Program-made: the position numbers and the translations under genes | The notes under the pieces: model-generated | Database searches by the model: none | What the model was told of the DNA's origin: nothing | Seen by the model: only the letters and a program-made list of their open reading frames with translations | Assembly (NCBI GenBank): GCA_039026955.1 | Contig: JBCCLH010000004.1 | Span: forward strand, 62,001-126,000 | Direction of reading: 5' to 3' | Length of the DNA stretch: 64,000 nt | Source of the DNA: Kordia sp039026955 | GTDB taxonomy: Bacteria; Bacteroidota; Bacteroidia; Flavobacteriales; Flavobacteriaceae | Shown here: positions 34,853 to 43,385 of the stretch, one piece after another | Layout of the letters: each line of letters begins with the position of its first letter | Numbering within the stretch: the stretch's first letter is position 1

Positions 34853-35611
34853 TTGGCAAAAATTGATGACTTTTTCTCTGGTAGAAATACAGTGAACAAT
34901 ATTTCTAACAATGAAAGAGAACAAACCGCAAATTATTTAGAACCAATTGAAGCTTTTGCGAGGACAACTTACAAAAGTATTTACGTCATAGATTACCAAG
35001 AAAAAGGATTTGAATATGTGTCAGATAATCCTTTGTTCTTATGTGGTCATACGTCGAGCGAAGTAAAAGAAATGGGGTATGCATTTTACTTTAAATACGT
35101 AATAGAGTCCGATTTAAAGCTGCTTCTAAAAATTAACACTGTTGGATTTGATTTCTACGAAACCATTCCGATAGAAGAACGAAAGAACTATACCATATCT
35201 TACGATTACCATTTGAAGACACAGGAAGGAAAAAAGATTTTGATCAATCAGAAACTGACGCCTTTATTTTTAACAAATGATGGTAAAATATGGAAAGCTA
35301 TCTGTATTATTTCACTGTCTCCAGAAGAAAATGCTGGAAATATTAAAGTGTATAAAAAAGGAGATAATAAACTGTATAGCTACGACCTTGAGAGAGAATT
35401 TTGGAAAGAAAGCGAAGTAATTAAACTAACGAGTAGAGAACGCGAAATTTTGCAGTACTCTACAAGAGGATATACCATTAGTGAAGTTGCAGAAGCGATC
35501 TTTGTTTCTCCTGATACCGTAAAATTTCATAGAAAGAAGTTATTCGAAAAATTAGATGTTGCCAACATTTCGGAAGCCATTGTATATGCTACCAATAATA
35601 GGCTTATCTAA
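34853..35611 (+). CDS. LuxR-type transcriptional regulator with PAS-like sensor domain
   Basis: A 252-residue protein. Residues about 25-165 look like a PAS domain (FEYVSDNPLFLCGHTSSEV, YDYHLKTQEGKKILINQKL), possibly binding a small ligand. The C-terminus is a GerE/LuxR HTH (LTSREREILQYSTRGYTISEVAEAIFVSPDTVKFHRKKLFEKLD). The chosen start is a TTG, 18 bp after the -7 element TATATTTG and after an AAGGGAA purine run. It is divergent from the acyltransferase gene and convergent with the E1-like gene. The shared 16-nt boxes make it the likely regulator of both. Confidence 0.88.
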   Translation: MAKIDDFFSGRNTVNNISNNEREQTANYLEPIEAFARTTYKSIYVIDYQEKGFEYVSDNPLFLCGHTSSEVKEMGYAFYFKYVIESDLKLLLKINTVGFDFYETIPIEERKNYTISYDYHLKTQEGKKILINQKLTPLFLTNDGKIWKAICIISLSPEENAGNIKVYKKGDNKLYSYDLEREFWKESEVIKLTSREREILQYSTRGYTISEVAEAIFVSPDTVKFHRKKLFEKLDVANISEAIVYATNNRLI

Positions 35612-35737
35612 TAATTATACCAATTTATTGCAAACAGTGACTTAAAAGCTCATTTATTTGACATTTTAATGTCATTTGACTGACTTTTCGTAGTGATGCT
35701 ATGAAGGCATCCGTCGTATTTTACAGTAGCATTGGTA

Positions 35738-36493
35738 TTAATCGTTCATCAGAGTAGATAAATAAAACTCTGGAAACTTCTTGATTTTCTTTTTAGTAGC
35801 AATGTTAAAAAGCAAATGTGCACACATGGAAGCGACAGTCCATGAAGCAATGGACAATTGTGGAGGAGGAAGCTCTTGCTTCTCCTCCTTATATTTTTTT
35901 ATAATATCATCTATCCATTCGTGCGGAGTTCTCCAAAATTTTAAATAGCTGGTTGCATATTCAACCATGGTGACCTCGTTGAATGTCTTTCCTTCTTTTT
36001 CTATGGAAGTTAACGACAATCCGTCGGGTGTGATGATCGTAACCAATCCGCCCCAACCTAAATTATACGGATGAAGCACGGGAATATTATGCTCTTGGCA
36101 GATTTTATCGAAAACTAAGGGAACGTCCGAAGTAAAATCTAAAGCATTAATGGCAATTTTGTGTCCTAGTATGAAATCTTTGGCATTTTCGGTAGTTAAA
36201 AAACCGTTATGGATAGTAATATTGGCGTCTTTATTAATGGATAAAAGCCGTTTCTTTATGGCGTCGACTTTGAAAGTATCAATATCATCTTGTGTATAGT
36301 TTTGCCGGTTTAGGTTAGAAACTTCGACCGTATCGCCGTCAATAATTGTAATATTCTCAAAACCAAGTCGTAAGGCACACTCAGAAATCACACTTCCGAT
36401 GCCTGATCCACCTAAAATAATGGGACAATTTTTAATGCTTGTTTGTTCGTCTTCTGTGAGGTAAATTCTATTTCTACTATACCTTGATTCCAT
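35738..36493 (-). CDS. E1/ThiF-like adenylyltransferase
   Basis: About 251 residues from the ATG at 36493 (MESRYSRNR). An upstream in-frame TTG at 36526 is rejected because the -7 promoter element would fall inside it. The Rossmann ATP-binding part has LGGSGIGSVISECALRLG, then IIDGDTVEVSNLNRQNYTQ (the D-x-D-x-V-x-x-S-N-L-x-R-Q hallmark), Lys in FKVDAIKKRL and INALDFTSD. No CxxC zinc pairs and no clear MoeB/ThiF catalytic Cys are visible. It probably adenylates a carboxylate: a protein C-terminus, a peptide or the product of the acyltransferase. It is closest to the E1 domain of Rv1355c-like proteins in my recollection. Convergent with the LuxR gene. Confidence 0.82.
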   Translation of the reverse strand: MESRYSRNRIYLTEDEQTSIKNCPIILGGSGIGSVISECALRLGFENITIIDGDTVEVSNLNRQNYTQDDIDTFKVDAIKKRLLSINKDANITIHNGFLTTENAKDFILGHKIAINALDFTSDVPLVFDKICQEHNIPVLHPYNLGWGGLVTIITPDGLSLTSIEKEGKTFNEVTMVEYATSYLKFWRTPHEWIDDIIKKYKEEKQELPPPQLSIASWTVASMCAHLLFNIATKKKIKKFPEFYLSTLMND

Positions 36494-36510
36494 TAATATT
36501 ACATTTATCC

Positions 36511-36518
36511 CAAAAATA
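36511..36518 (-). promoter_or_regulatory. -7 promoter element of the E1-like gene
   Basis: TATTTTTG on the minus strand, 17 nt before the ATG at 36493. This is the same spacing as in the acyltransferase promoter. Confidence 0.6.
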
Positions 36519-36542
36519 GTAAGCAAATCGCAGCAATGCTTT

Positions 36543-36558
36543 ACTCAAAAGGGTAGTT
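36543..36558 (-). promoter_or_regulatory. 16-nt regulatory box 3 (E1-like gene promoter)
   Basis: The + strand reads ACTCAAAAGGGTAGTT, one base different from box 2, exactly 24 nt upstream of the -7 element of the E1-like gene. The rest of the 470-bp spacer to 36963 holds no gene. A -7 element for the TonB receptor gene lies at its right end. Confidence 0.68.
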
Positions 36559-36937
36559 TTGTGTTTCTTATAAGCTTCTTTTCAATTCTCCTCAAATCAA
36601 TTTGTAAACATATAAGTTCATCTTAAATAGCAAGATTTGCCGCTCTAAGATCAGTATGTTGAATCACTAAGTAGGCACGTGGTGCAAAATAGTAAAATAC
36701 TTACAATTACTACAACTTTATAAAATAAAAATTTAAAAAATTATGCTTTGTCTTAATTTTTTAAGGATTCCTCAAACAAAAAAGACGATTGTAAAAGTAA
36801 ATTCCGACAAACAAAGTTCGCTACTGTTTCTTCATCTTATCAAATGGTTTTATTCAGTTTATATAGATGCAAAATGAGCTGCTGAAATTTTCTGCTAAAA
36901 AACTCTATTTTTATTTAGAACGAATTAAAATAAACTT

Positions 36938-36945
36938 TATATTTG
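36938..36945 (+). promoter_or_regulatory. -7 promoter element of the TonB receptor gene
   Basis: TATATTTG, 18 nt before the receptor ATG. The AT-rich stretch just upstream (TTTAGAACGAATTAAAAT) is weakly symmetric and might hold an iron regulator site, but I cannot assign it. Confidence 0.5.
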
Positions 36946-36963
36946 CAGCAAAATTAATGTAGA

Positions 36964-39051
36964 ATGAGTCTAAGTAAGGATAATTTTTGGATTTATTTTT
37001 TGATACTAACCATTGGAATCTCAACCGCACAACAATCGCAAACTGTTGAAATAGATTCCATTAATACCGAAGCGCTCGACAATGTTGTCATTACCGCGAC
37101 ACGTACCAAACGTCAGCTTTCTTCCTTGCCTTTGCCTGCTAATATTGTTTCTAAAAAAGATCTAAAAGCAATTAATGCGGTTCGTTTAAGTGATATTCTA
37201 AACGAGCAAAGCGGATTAATTACGGTGCCAGATTTTGGTGGCGGCGAAGGAATTCAAATGCAAGGATTAGATTCAGCATACACTCTCATTCTCGTAGATG
37301 GTGTGCCACTGATTGGGCGTTCGGCAGGAACCTTAGACTTAGATCGAATTACGGTTGGCAACATCAAACAAATAGAAATCATAAAAGGCGCTTCCTCTTC
37401 ATTATATGGAAACGAAGCGTTAGGCGGCGTGATCAATATCATTACCGAAACACCAAAATACGGCGTCAACGGAAGCATTCAACAGCGTACGGCTTCGTTT
37501 GAAACTTACGATACGCGCGCTGATATTGGTTATAAAAATGACAAGTTCAGTATTTCCGGATTTGTCAATCGATACAGCAGTGGCGGTTTTGACCTCACAG
37601 AAAATACGGTGAGTAATACAGTTGAACCATTTGAAAATTACACCATTTCTTCGAAAATAACCTATGATTTTTCAGAGAAAACCAATCTGTTTATTTCAGG
37701 ACGCTTCTTTACTCAAAATCAAGATAATATTGCGTCTGAAACTTTAGCTGGCGAAAGCAACATCAACGAATGGAATATCAATACTAAAATTGATCATAAA
37801 TTTAATGAAAAGTGGGAAAGCTCATTAGAGTTTTACGCAACCAATTACGAAGCCACGGAGTTTTTAGATGACAATGCTAACAACGCACGTTTTAGCGATT
37901 CGTTTTTTGATCAAACCATGATTCGACCTGAGTTGCGAACGGTATACAAAGCATCTGAGAATGCTTCTTACATCGGAGGTGTTGGATATACGTATGAGAG
38001 CTTAGATCGTACCTTTTTTGATGAAAGGCCCGAATTTAGAGCACCATATGTATACGCACAATACGACGGAAATCCGATAGAAAAACTAAATGTCATTCTC
38101 GGTGCTCGTTTTGACAGTCATAATGTGTACGCTTCGCAGTTCAGTCCAAAATTGGCATTGCGCTATGAAATTAACTCGAAACTAGCTGTTAAAGGTTCGG
38201 CAGGTTACGGTTTTAAAGCACCCGATTTCAGACAACTCTATTTCAACTTTACCAATGCCACAGTTGGCTATACGGTATTAGGATATGACGCGGTTGCAGA
38301 TGCCATTGCACAGTTGGAAGCAGAAGGACAAATTGCCAATATAGTTGTGCCAGTGAGTGCTTTTTCAGATGAATTGCGACCTGAGAGTTCATTGGCAATC
38401 AATATAGGACTTGATTACAATCCAACCAAGAAATTATCATTCCACGTCAATTTATTTAGAAATACGATTGACAATTTAATTGACACCAGAGTCATTGCCA
38501 ACAAAACCAACGGACAAAACGTATTCAGTTATACAAACATCAACGAAGTATACACGCAAGGATTGGAATTTTCTACGACTTGGAAAGTGATTAAAAACCT
38601 AGATTTCTCAGCAGGCTATCAACTCTTATTTGCGAGAGACGAAGCGGCGGTAGAAGCCTTTGACAATGGAGAAGTATTTGCGCGCGAAAGTACAAGTTCG
38701 CCATCGTTCCCACTAGAAAGCTCGGATTACTTCGGATTGTTCAATCGTTCACGACATATGGCGAATGGAAAACTGTTTTACAACATTCCAAAGTGGAATG
38801 CCAATGCCAACATCAGAACAGTATATCGCAGTAAATACGGAATCGCGGATTCCAACGGAAACGGGTATTTAGACAACTATGACGATTTTGTCAATGGTTA
38901 TGCCATTTGGGATATTGCATTTAATAAAACACTGTATGATAATTATACGTTCGGATTGGGAGTAGACAATATGTTTGACTTTACCGATCCACAAAATATC
39001 AGCAACATTGCTGGACGAATTATATACGGAAATCTAACAATTCAATTTTAA
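36964..39051 (+). CDS. TonB-dependent outer membrane receptor (haem/iron type)
   Basis: A 695-residue receptor with a signal peptide (FWIYFLILTIGISTAQ, ending about residue 22). The TonB-box/plug region has NVVITATRTKRQLSSLP (about 40-56), the plug has LDSAYTLILVDGVPLIGR and IEIIKGASSSLYGNEALGG, and a 22-strand barrel ends in the aromatic LTIQF. The neighbouring HmuY-like lipoprotein and PepSY-flavoreductase point to haem or another iron compound as substrate. It is followed by hmuY-like after 22 bp and a terminator after that. Ligand identity is inferred from context. Confidence 0.93.
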   Translation: MSLSKDNFWIYFLILTIGISTAQQSQTVEIDSINTEALDNVVITATRTKRQLSSLPLPANIVSKKDLKAINAVRLSDILNEQSGLITVPDFGGGEGIQMQGLDSAYTLILVDGVPLIGRSAGTLDLDRITVGNIKQIEIIKGASSSLYGNEALGGVINIITETPKYGVNGSIQQRTASFETYDTRADIGYKNDKFSISGFVNRYSSGGFDLTENTVSNTVEPFENYTISSKITYDFSEKTNLFISGRFFTQNQDNIASETLAGESNINEWNINTKIDHKFNEKWESSLEFYATNYEATEFLDDNANNARFSDSFFDQTMIRPELRTVYKASENASYIGGVGYTYESLDRTFFDERPEFRAPYVYAQYDGNPIEKLNVILGARFDSHNVYASQFSPKLALRYEINSKLAVKGSAGYGFKAPDFRQLYFNFTNATVGYTVLGYDAVADAIAQLEAEGQIANIVVPVSAFSDELRPESSLAINIGLDYNPTKKLSFHVNLFRNTIDNLIDTRVIANKTNGQNVFSYTNINEVYTQGLEFSTTWKVIKNLDFSAGYQLLFARDEAAVEAFDNGEVFARESTSSPSFPLESSDYFGLFNRSRHMANGKLFYNIPKWNANANIRTVYRSKYGIADSNGNGYLDNYDDFVNGYAIWDIAFNKTLYDNYTFGLGVDNMFDFTDPQNISNIAGRIIYGNLTIQF

Positions 39052-39073
39052 TTTTTTTAATATCAAATTTATC

Positions 39074-39703
39074 ATGAAAACCATTAAATTTTTAACAATT
39101 GCCTTATTATGTATAGGATTTGTTGCATGTAGTAATGATGATGATGCAACTCCGGAGTTACTTCCTGTAAACTCGGAGACTGTAGACAATTTACATGCGC
39201 CACAAAATGGAGGACAAGGTCAACCTGTTTCTGGTGCTTTTGCTAAGTTTAATTTTGCTACGGGAGAAGCGACTACAAGCGATACCGAATGGGACATCGC
39301 TTTCAGAGGAACTTCAATCATCATAAACGGTGGTGCTTCTTTAGGAACTACCGACGAACCAGATCGTACTGGAAATGGAGCTGCGTATATCGCTGACGGA
39401 AGTATGACTTCTGTGACAGATGTAGAAACCTCAAGTTTTGTTCAAGACAGTGCAACAGGCTATGCAATTCCTACAGGTAGTGGAAATGGTTGGTACACGT
39501 ATACAGGACCACCAACCTTTTTAATCAACCCAATTCCAGGGAAAGTACTAGTCATCAGAACACATGATGGTAAATATGCAAAAGTGGAAATCTTAAGCTA
39601 TTACAAAGACGCTCCAGATGCTCCTAATGCAATGGTACATGAAAGCCGCTTCTTTACATTTAACTATGTATATCAACCGAACGACAACCTGACTTCTTTT
39701 TAG
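39074..39703 (+). CDS. HmuY-like haem-binding lipoprotein
   Basis: A 209-residue protein with a lipoprotein signal (LCIGFVAC, Cys at about 19, followed by an acidic SNDDD that favours surface export). The central TEWDIAFRGTSIIINGG, with FNFATGEATTSD before it, is the core pattern of the HmuY family. These proteins capture haem outside the cell and pass it to the cognate TonB receptor. It lies 22 bp downstream of that receptor gene. Haem ligands cannot be identified from sequence alone. Confidence 0.85.
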   Translation: MKTIKFLTIALLCIGFVACSNDDDATPELLPVNSETVDNLHAPQNGGQGQPVSGAFAKFNFATGEATTSDTEWDIAFRGTSIIINGGASLGTTDEPDRTGNGAAYIADGSMTSVTDVETSSFVQDSATGYAIPTGSGNGWYTYTGPPTFLINPIPGKVLVIRTHDGKYAKVEILSYYKDAPDAPNAMVHESRFFTFNYVYQPNDNLTSF

Positions 39704-39793
39704 GAGTCGTAATTAGTTATAAAGCAAGTTTTTATTTCTTGAGAATTCAATATCTTTAAAGTAATCTTTTTAGGATGTTTCTCGTTCTTTTCT

Positions 39794-39825
39794 AAAGGCG
39801 TAAGTACATCAATTTACGCCTTTTT
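39794..39825 (+). terminator. terminator after the receptor-HmuY operon
   Basis: A perfect 10-bp stem AAAGGCGTAA/TTACGCCTTT is followed by T-rich sequence, about 90 bp after the HmuY-like stop and 22 bp before the next ATG. Confidence 0.85.
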
Positions 39826-39846
39826 AACTCTAAAAATCGTATCAAA

Positions 39847-40752
39847 ATGAAAAAAATCGCAACTCTATGTATTGTAAGCTTACTGACTATAAGCGTTACA
39901 CAAGCACAAAGTAAAAAGAAAAAAGATAGAAATGCCATCAAAGAAATGTGTGGTTGTTTTGAAATAACGTTCAACTTTGCAGAAACGTTTCAACACACCA
40001 AAGATTCTTTATACAAACCTTCTAAAAATAAAACAACGGGAGGCTTAGAATGGGCACAATTAGTGGTAGATGAAAATGATAAAATTTCTATTCAACATTT
40101 ATTACAAGTAGGAAAACCTTCAAATCCATACATTGTAAAACATTGGCGACAAGATTGGTTGTATGAAAACACCGATTTCTACATGTACAACGGTGATAAC
40201 AACTGGCTCTATGAAGAAAAATCAAAAGCAGATGTGAAGAAACAATGGACACAAAAAGTATTTCAAGTTGACGACAGTCCGCGCTACGAAGGCTCAGGAA
40301 CATGGGTACATGTAGACGGCAAAAGCTACTGGGAAAACACCACAGATGCGCCACTTCCAAGACGTGAGTACACACAACGAAGCGACTACAACATCACGGT
40401 TCGTGGAAACAGACATGAAATCACAGACGAAGGATGGGTACACGATCAAGACAACCTAAAAGTAGTGCGTGAAGCAGGAAAAGAAGATGTAATTCTTGCT
40501 AGCGAAAAAGGATACAACGTATATAAAAAAGTAGATGACAGCCGATGTCAAGGAGCCATTGACTGGTGGAAAGAACACGAAGCAAAATGGGCAACGGTTC
40601 GTAAAAAATGGGCGGAAGTATATGGTAGAAACACCAACTTATCGCTAGAAGCAAAAGTAGACAACAAAGTGCTGTACAAACACTTATTTGCAGAAGAAAT
40701 GACTGCAGCAGATGAAATCAATGAAGTCATTGAATCTTTTGTAAAGAAATAA
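39847..40752 (+). CDS. secreted DUF6607-like protein
   Basis: A 301-residue exported protein with a signal peptide MKKIATLCIVSLLTISVTQAQ. It is rich in Trp/Tyr/Lys (HWRQDWLYENTDFYMY, SGTWVHVDGKSYWENTTDAPLPRREY), consistent with a beta-rich periplasmic fold. I recognise it as the DUF6607 family, which travels with HmuY/TonB receptor genes in Bacteroidota. Its function is unknown. The ankyrin gene follows after 7 bp, so the two are co-transcribed, possibly with read-through from the receptor operon. Confidence 0.8.
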   Translation: MKKIATLCIVSLLTISVTQAQSKKKKDRNAIKEMCGCFEITFNFAETFQHTKDSLYKPSKNKTTGGLEWAQLVVDENDKISIQHLLQVGKPSNPYIVKHWRQDWLYENTDFYMYNGDNNWLYEEKSKADVKKQWTQKVFQVDDSPRYEGSGTWVHVDGKSYWENTTDAPLPRREYTQRSDYNITVRGNRHEITDEGWVHDQDNLKVVREAGKEDVILASEKGYNVYKKVDDSRCQGAIDWWKEHEAKWATVRKKWAEVYGRNTNLSLEAKVDNKVLYKHLFAEEMTAADEINEVIESFVKK

Positions 40753-40759
40753 AATATAC

Positions 40760-42259
40760 ATGAAAAAAAGGAAACATATCATCATAGCTGCAATGCTGCT
40801 ATTTGTGGGAATAAGTTGGGCACAAAATTCCAACGAATTCTTAAGCAGAGCCTACTGGAAAACAAATCCAAGCATTGCAGATATTGATAAAAAAATAGCC
40901 AATGGAAACGACATCGCCGAACTCGATCGCAATATGTTCGATGCAGTTTCCATGGCACTGATTGAAAAAGTAGACAACCAAACCATCAAATATTTGCTCT
41001 CCAAAAAGGGAAATGGCGTGGACAAAATCACGCATGACAGGAGAACCTATATGTTTTGGGCAGCCTACAAAGACAATCTTGAAATGATGCGATTTTTAGT
41101 TGAAAAAGGTGCGAAAACGAACCTCATTGATAGTCACGGGTATTCTGTGGTAAACTTTGCAGCGGTTACAGGACAAGTAAATCCTAAGTTATACGATTTT
41201 TGTATTGCTCATGGGGCAGAGATTACTAATGATACCAACAATGACGGTGCAAACGCACTGCTGTTAGTAGCACCTTTTGCTAAAAACTATGACATTATTG
41301 ACTATTTTATTTCGAAAGGACTTTCACTAGAAAGTACAGATACAAACGGAAACGGAATCTTCAATTATGCAGCCAAAGGCGGAAATATTGCATTTCTAAA
41401 ACAATTAATCGAAAAAGGAATCGACTACAAATCACTGAGCAATCAAGGAGAAAATGCGATCCTCTTTGCGAGTCGTGGCTTGCGTCGAAAAACCAATACG
41501 CTAGACACATTTAAGTATTTAACTTCGTTAGGAATCAAACCAAATGTAGTGACAACCGAAGGTGAAACCCCATTACATTCCTTAGCTTCTAGGTCAGAAG
41601 ATGTAGCTATGTTTGAATACTTTGTCAAAAAAGGTGTAGATGTTAACCAAGCCAACAAAGATGGCAATACAGCATTGCTTTATGCCGCGTACAGGAATGA
41701 AGACGATGTAGTGCGATACTTAGCTTCACAGACAAAAAACATTGACCATCAAAATAAAGAAGGTCGCTCGGCGTTGACAAATGCTGTCTATCGAAATTCG
41801 TCAGAAGTCGTGGCATTTCTACTAGCAAAAGGCGCAAAAGTTGAGGTCGTTGACAAAGAACAGCACAATCTTGGGTATTACTTGTTGAAGAATTATTCCG
41901 AGAAAAATAATGACAACTTCAATCGAAAACTTGCCTTGCTAAAAGCCAAAGGATTCGATTTCACAAAACCGCAACCCGACGGAAAAACACTATTTCATTT
42001 AGCTGTAGATGCTGGAAATATAGGTCTGATAAAATACATACATTCATTAGGCATTGATGTAAATCAGCAAGACAAAGAAGGCATTGCACCGTTGCACATT
42101 GCGGCGATGAAAGCTAGAAACACCAATATCTTAAAATACTTAGTTTCCATTGGTGCAGATATCTCACAAAAAACAGCATTCGAAGAAACGGTATACGATT
42201 TGGCAATGGAAAATGAAGTATTACAGCAAGAAAATGCGGATATTGCGTTTTTAAAGTAA
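40760..42259 (+). CDS. exported ankyrin-repeat protein
   Basis: A 499-residue protein with a signal peptide (IIIAAMLLFVGISWAQ), then about 12 ankyrin repeats. Clear units are DRRTYMFWAAYKDNLEMMRFLVEKGA, TEGETPLHSLASRSEDVAMFEYFVKKGVDV and KEGIAPLHIAAMKARNTNILKYLVSIGA (each only partly canonical). Periplasmic ankyrin proteins next to iron/haem uptake and catalase genes occur in other bacteria, where they act as protein scaffolds. Here it probably supports the haem-uptake machinery encoded around it. Confidence 0.9.
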   Translation: MKKRKHIIIAAMLLFVGISWAQNSNEFLSRAYWKTNPSIADIDKKIANGNDIAELDRNMFDAVSMALIEKVDNQTIKYLLSKKGNGVDKITHDRRTYMFWAAYKDNLEMMRFLVEKGAKTNLIDSHGYSVVNFAAVTGQVNPKLYDFCIAHGAEITNDTNNDGANALLLVAPFAKNYDIIDYFISKGLSLESTDTNGNGIFNYAAKGGNIAFLKQLIEKGIDYKSLSNQGENAILFASRGLRRKTNTLDTFKYLTSLGIKPNVVTTEGETPLHSLASRSEDVAMFEYFVKKGVDVNQANKDGNTALLYAAYRNEDDVVRYLASQTKNIDHQNKEGRSALTNAVYRNSSEVVAFLLAKGAKVEVVDKEQHNLGYYLLKNYSEKNNDNFNRKLALLKAKGFDFTKPQPDGKTLFHLAVDAGNIGLIKYIHSLGIDVNQQDKEGIAPLHIAAMKARNTNILKYLVSIGADISQKTAFEETVYDLAMENEVLQQENADIAFLK

Positions 42260-42294
42260 GATGTTAAAAATAGAAGAAACTTTCTAAGAAGTTC

Positions 42295-42453
42295 AAGTTT
42301 CGTCAAACCGAACTTGATTATTCATGTATATTTATTTGATAATTTGGTATTCATGAATGCAAGCATTTCGGTTTCTCATAACAGTTAGTAATTAGCGCGA
42401 TGAGATTCTGAATCATACTGAATCAAGTTCATCACAAGAGTTCAGAATGACGT
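42295..42453 (+). repeat. dispersed intergenic repeat, copy B
   Basis: It shares the block order with copies A and C: GTTTCGTCAAACCGAACTTG, a variable middle, CGGTTTCTCATAACAGTT, GATGAGATTCTGAATCA and TTCAGAATGACG. It is the most diverged copy, with an insertion in the middle. It lies in the 254-bp gap after the ankyrin gene. Confidence 0.72.
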
Positions 42454-42513
42454 TTTAGTAAGTTTTTAAAATCTATTTTTCACTATAGAAACACAAAAGC
42501 AAAATATTGATCT

Positions 42514-43011
42514 ATGAAAAAATCAACAATAATAATCACGAGTATCATCAGCATACTCTCCATTTTTGTCTTGGCTAGTTTTACCACTACTGTAGAAAGT
42601 TCCAAATACAAGTGTATGATTCAAATGAAAAACTACACGGGCGAAGGTGCGTATATAGTTATTTCTTTGTTAGATGCAAAAGGCGAGTATCAACAAACAC
42701 TCTACGTACAAGGCAACGATGACGAATGGTACTCAGACATTACAGAATGGTGGAAATTTCACGGAAAAAGACGTCCAGATATTGATGCCATTACTGGAGA
42801 AACTATCAGCGGCGGCGAACGTAAAATCAGCGTGATCGAAATTCCAGATGATAAAATAAACGCAGGCTACAAAATTCGTTTTGAAACAGCGGTGGAAGAT
42901 CAGGAATACTACACAGACGACGTACAATTTGAACTTACTACCGAAAGCGTAAAAAGCAAAGTAGAAGGCAAAGGATTCATTCGTTACATTCGCATGATTC
43001 CTCAGAAGTAG
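42514..43011 (+). CDS. DUF2271-like secreted protein
   Basis: A 165-residue protein with a signal peptide/anchor (IIITSIISILSIFVLASF) and a small beta-sandwich (YVVISLLDAKGEYQQTLY-like strands, DEWYSDITEWWKFHG, DAITGETISGGERK). It fits the DUF2271 family, which is usually encoded beside PepSY membrane proteins in iron-responsive loci, as here. It probably has a periplasmic role in haem/iron reduction. Function unproven. Confidence 0.75.
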   Translation: MKKSTIIITSIISILSIFVLASFTTTVESSKYKCMIQMKNYTGEGAYIVISLLDAKGEYQQTLYVQGNDDEWYSDITEWWKFHGKRRPDIDAITGETISGGERKISVIEIPDDKINAGYKIRFETAVEDQEYYTDDVQFELTTESVKSKVEGKGFIRYIRMIPQK

Positions 43012-43385
43012 TTTTCATTAAATATTTGCTTTGTCAAATCGAGCGCAGTCGAGATTCAATTGAAATACTAATTTTCTTAAAGTTCTCGTGAATTTCGTTC
43101 GGTGCTTTCAGCAATGCTCGAACTGACACAGTTTTTTGCCTAGAACTACTTCGACACGTCATTGCGATCTCCAACTTGATTGAGCGTGGCAATCTGTTTC
43201 TTTCAAAGAAGAATTTTGCGTTGATTTTAAAAGATCACAGTGCTTTGCTTTTCGCAACGAATCATAGTTTCTAGTCTTTTGATTGTAAACCGCATTTTAC
43301 AATTGAATTAGTATTCTTTATTTTTGCTACAGAAATTGAACTGACAAAAAGTTATTCTTGAATGACTATTGAAAAACGAAACTAA
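43012..43385. other. gene-free spacer with interspersed-repeat remnants and a promoter
   Basis: There is no gene. The sequence holds short palindromic pieces common in flavobacterial spacers (TCGAGCGCAGTCGAGA near 43037; CACGTCATTGCGATCTCC and GTGGCAATCTG near 43155-43197). A TATTTTTG -7 element lies at 43320-43327, 58 bp before the PepSY gene ATG. Confidence 0.55.

Noticed and set aside
35612..35742. Inverted repeat ATACCAAT...ATTGGTAT between the convergent LuxR and E1-like genes as an attachment site or mobile element end
   Set aside because: Only 8 bp pair over more than 100 bp, with no transposase and no target duplication. A terminator or repeat remnant is more likely.
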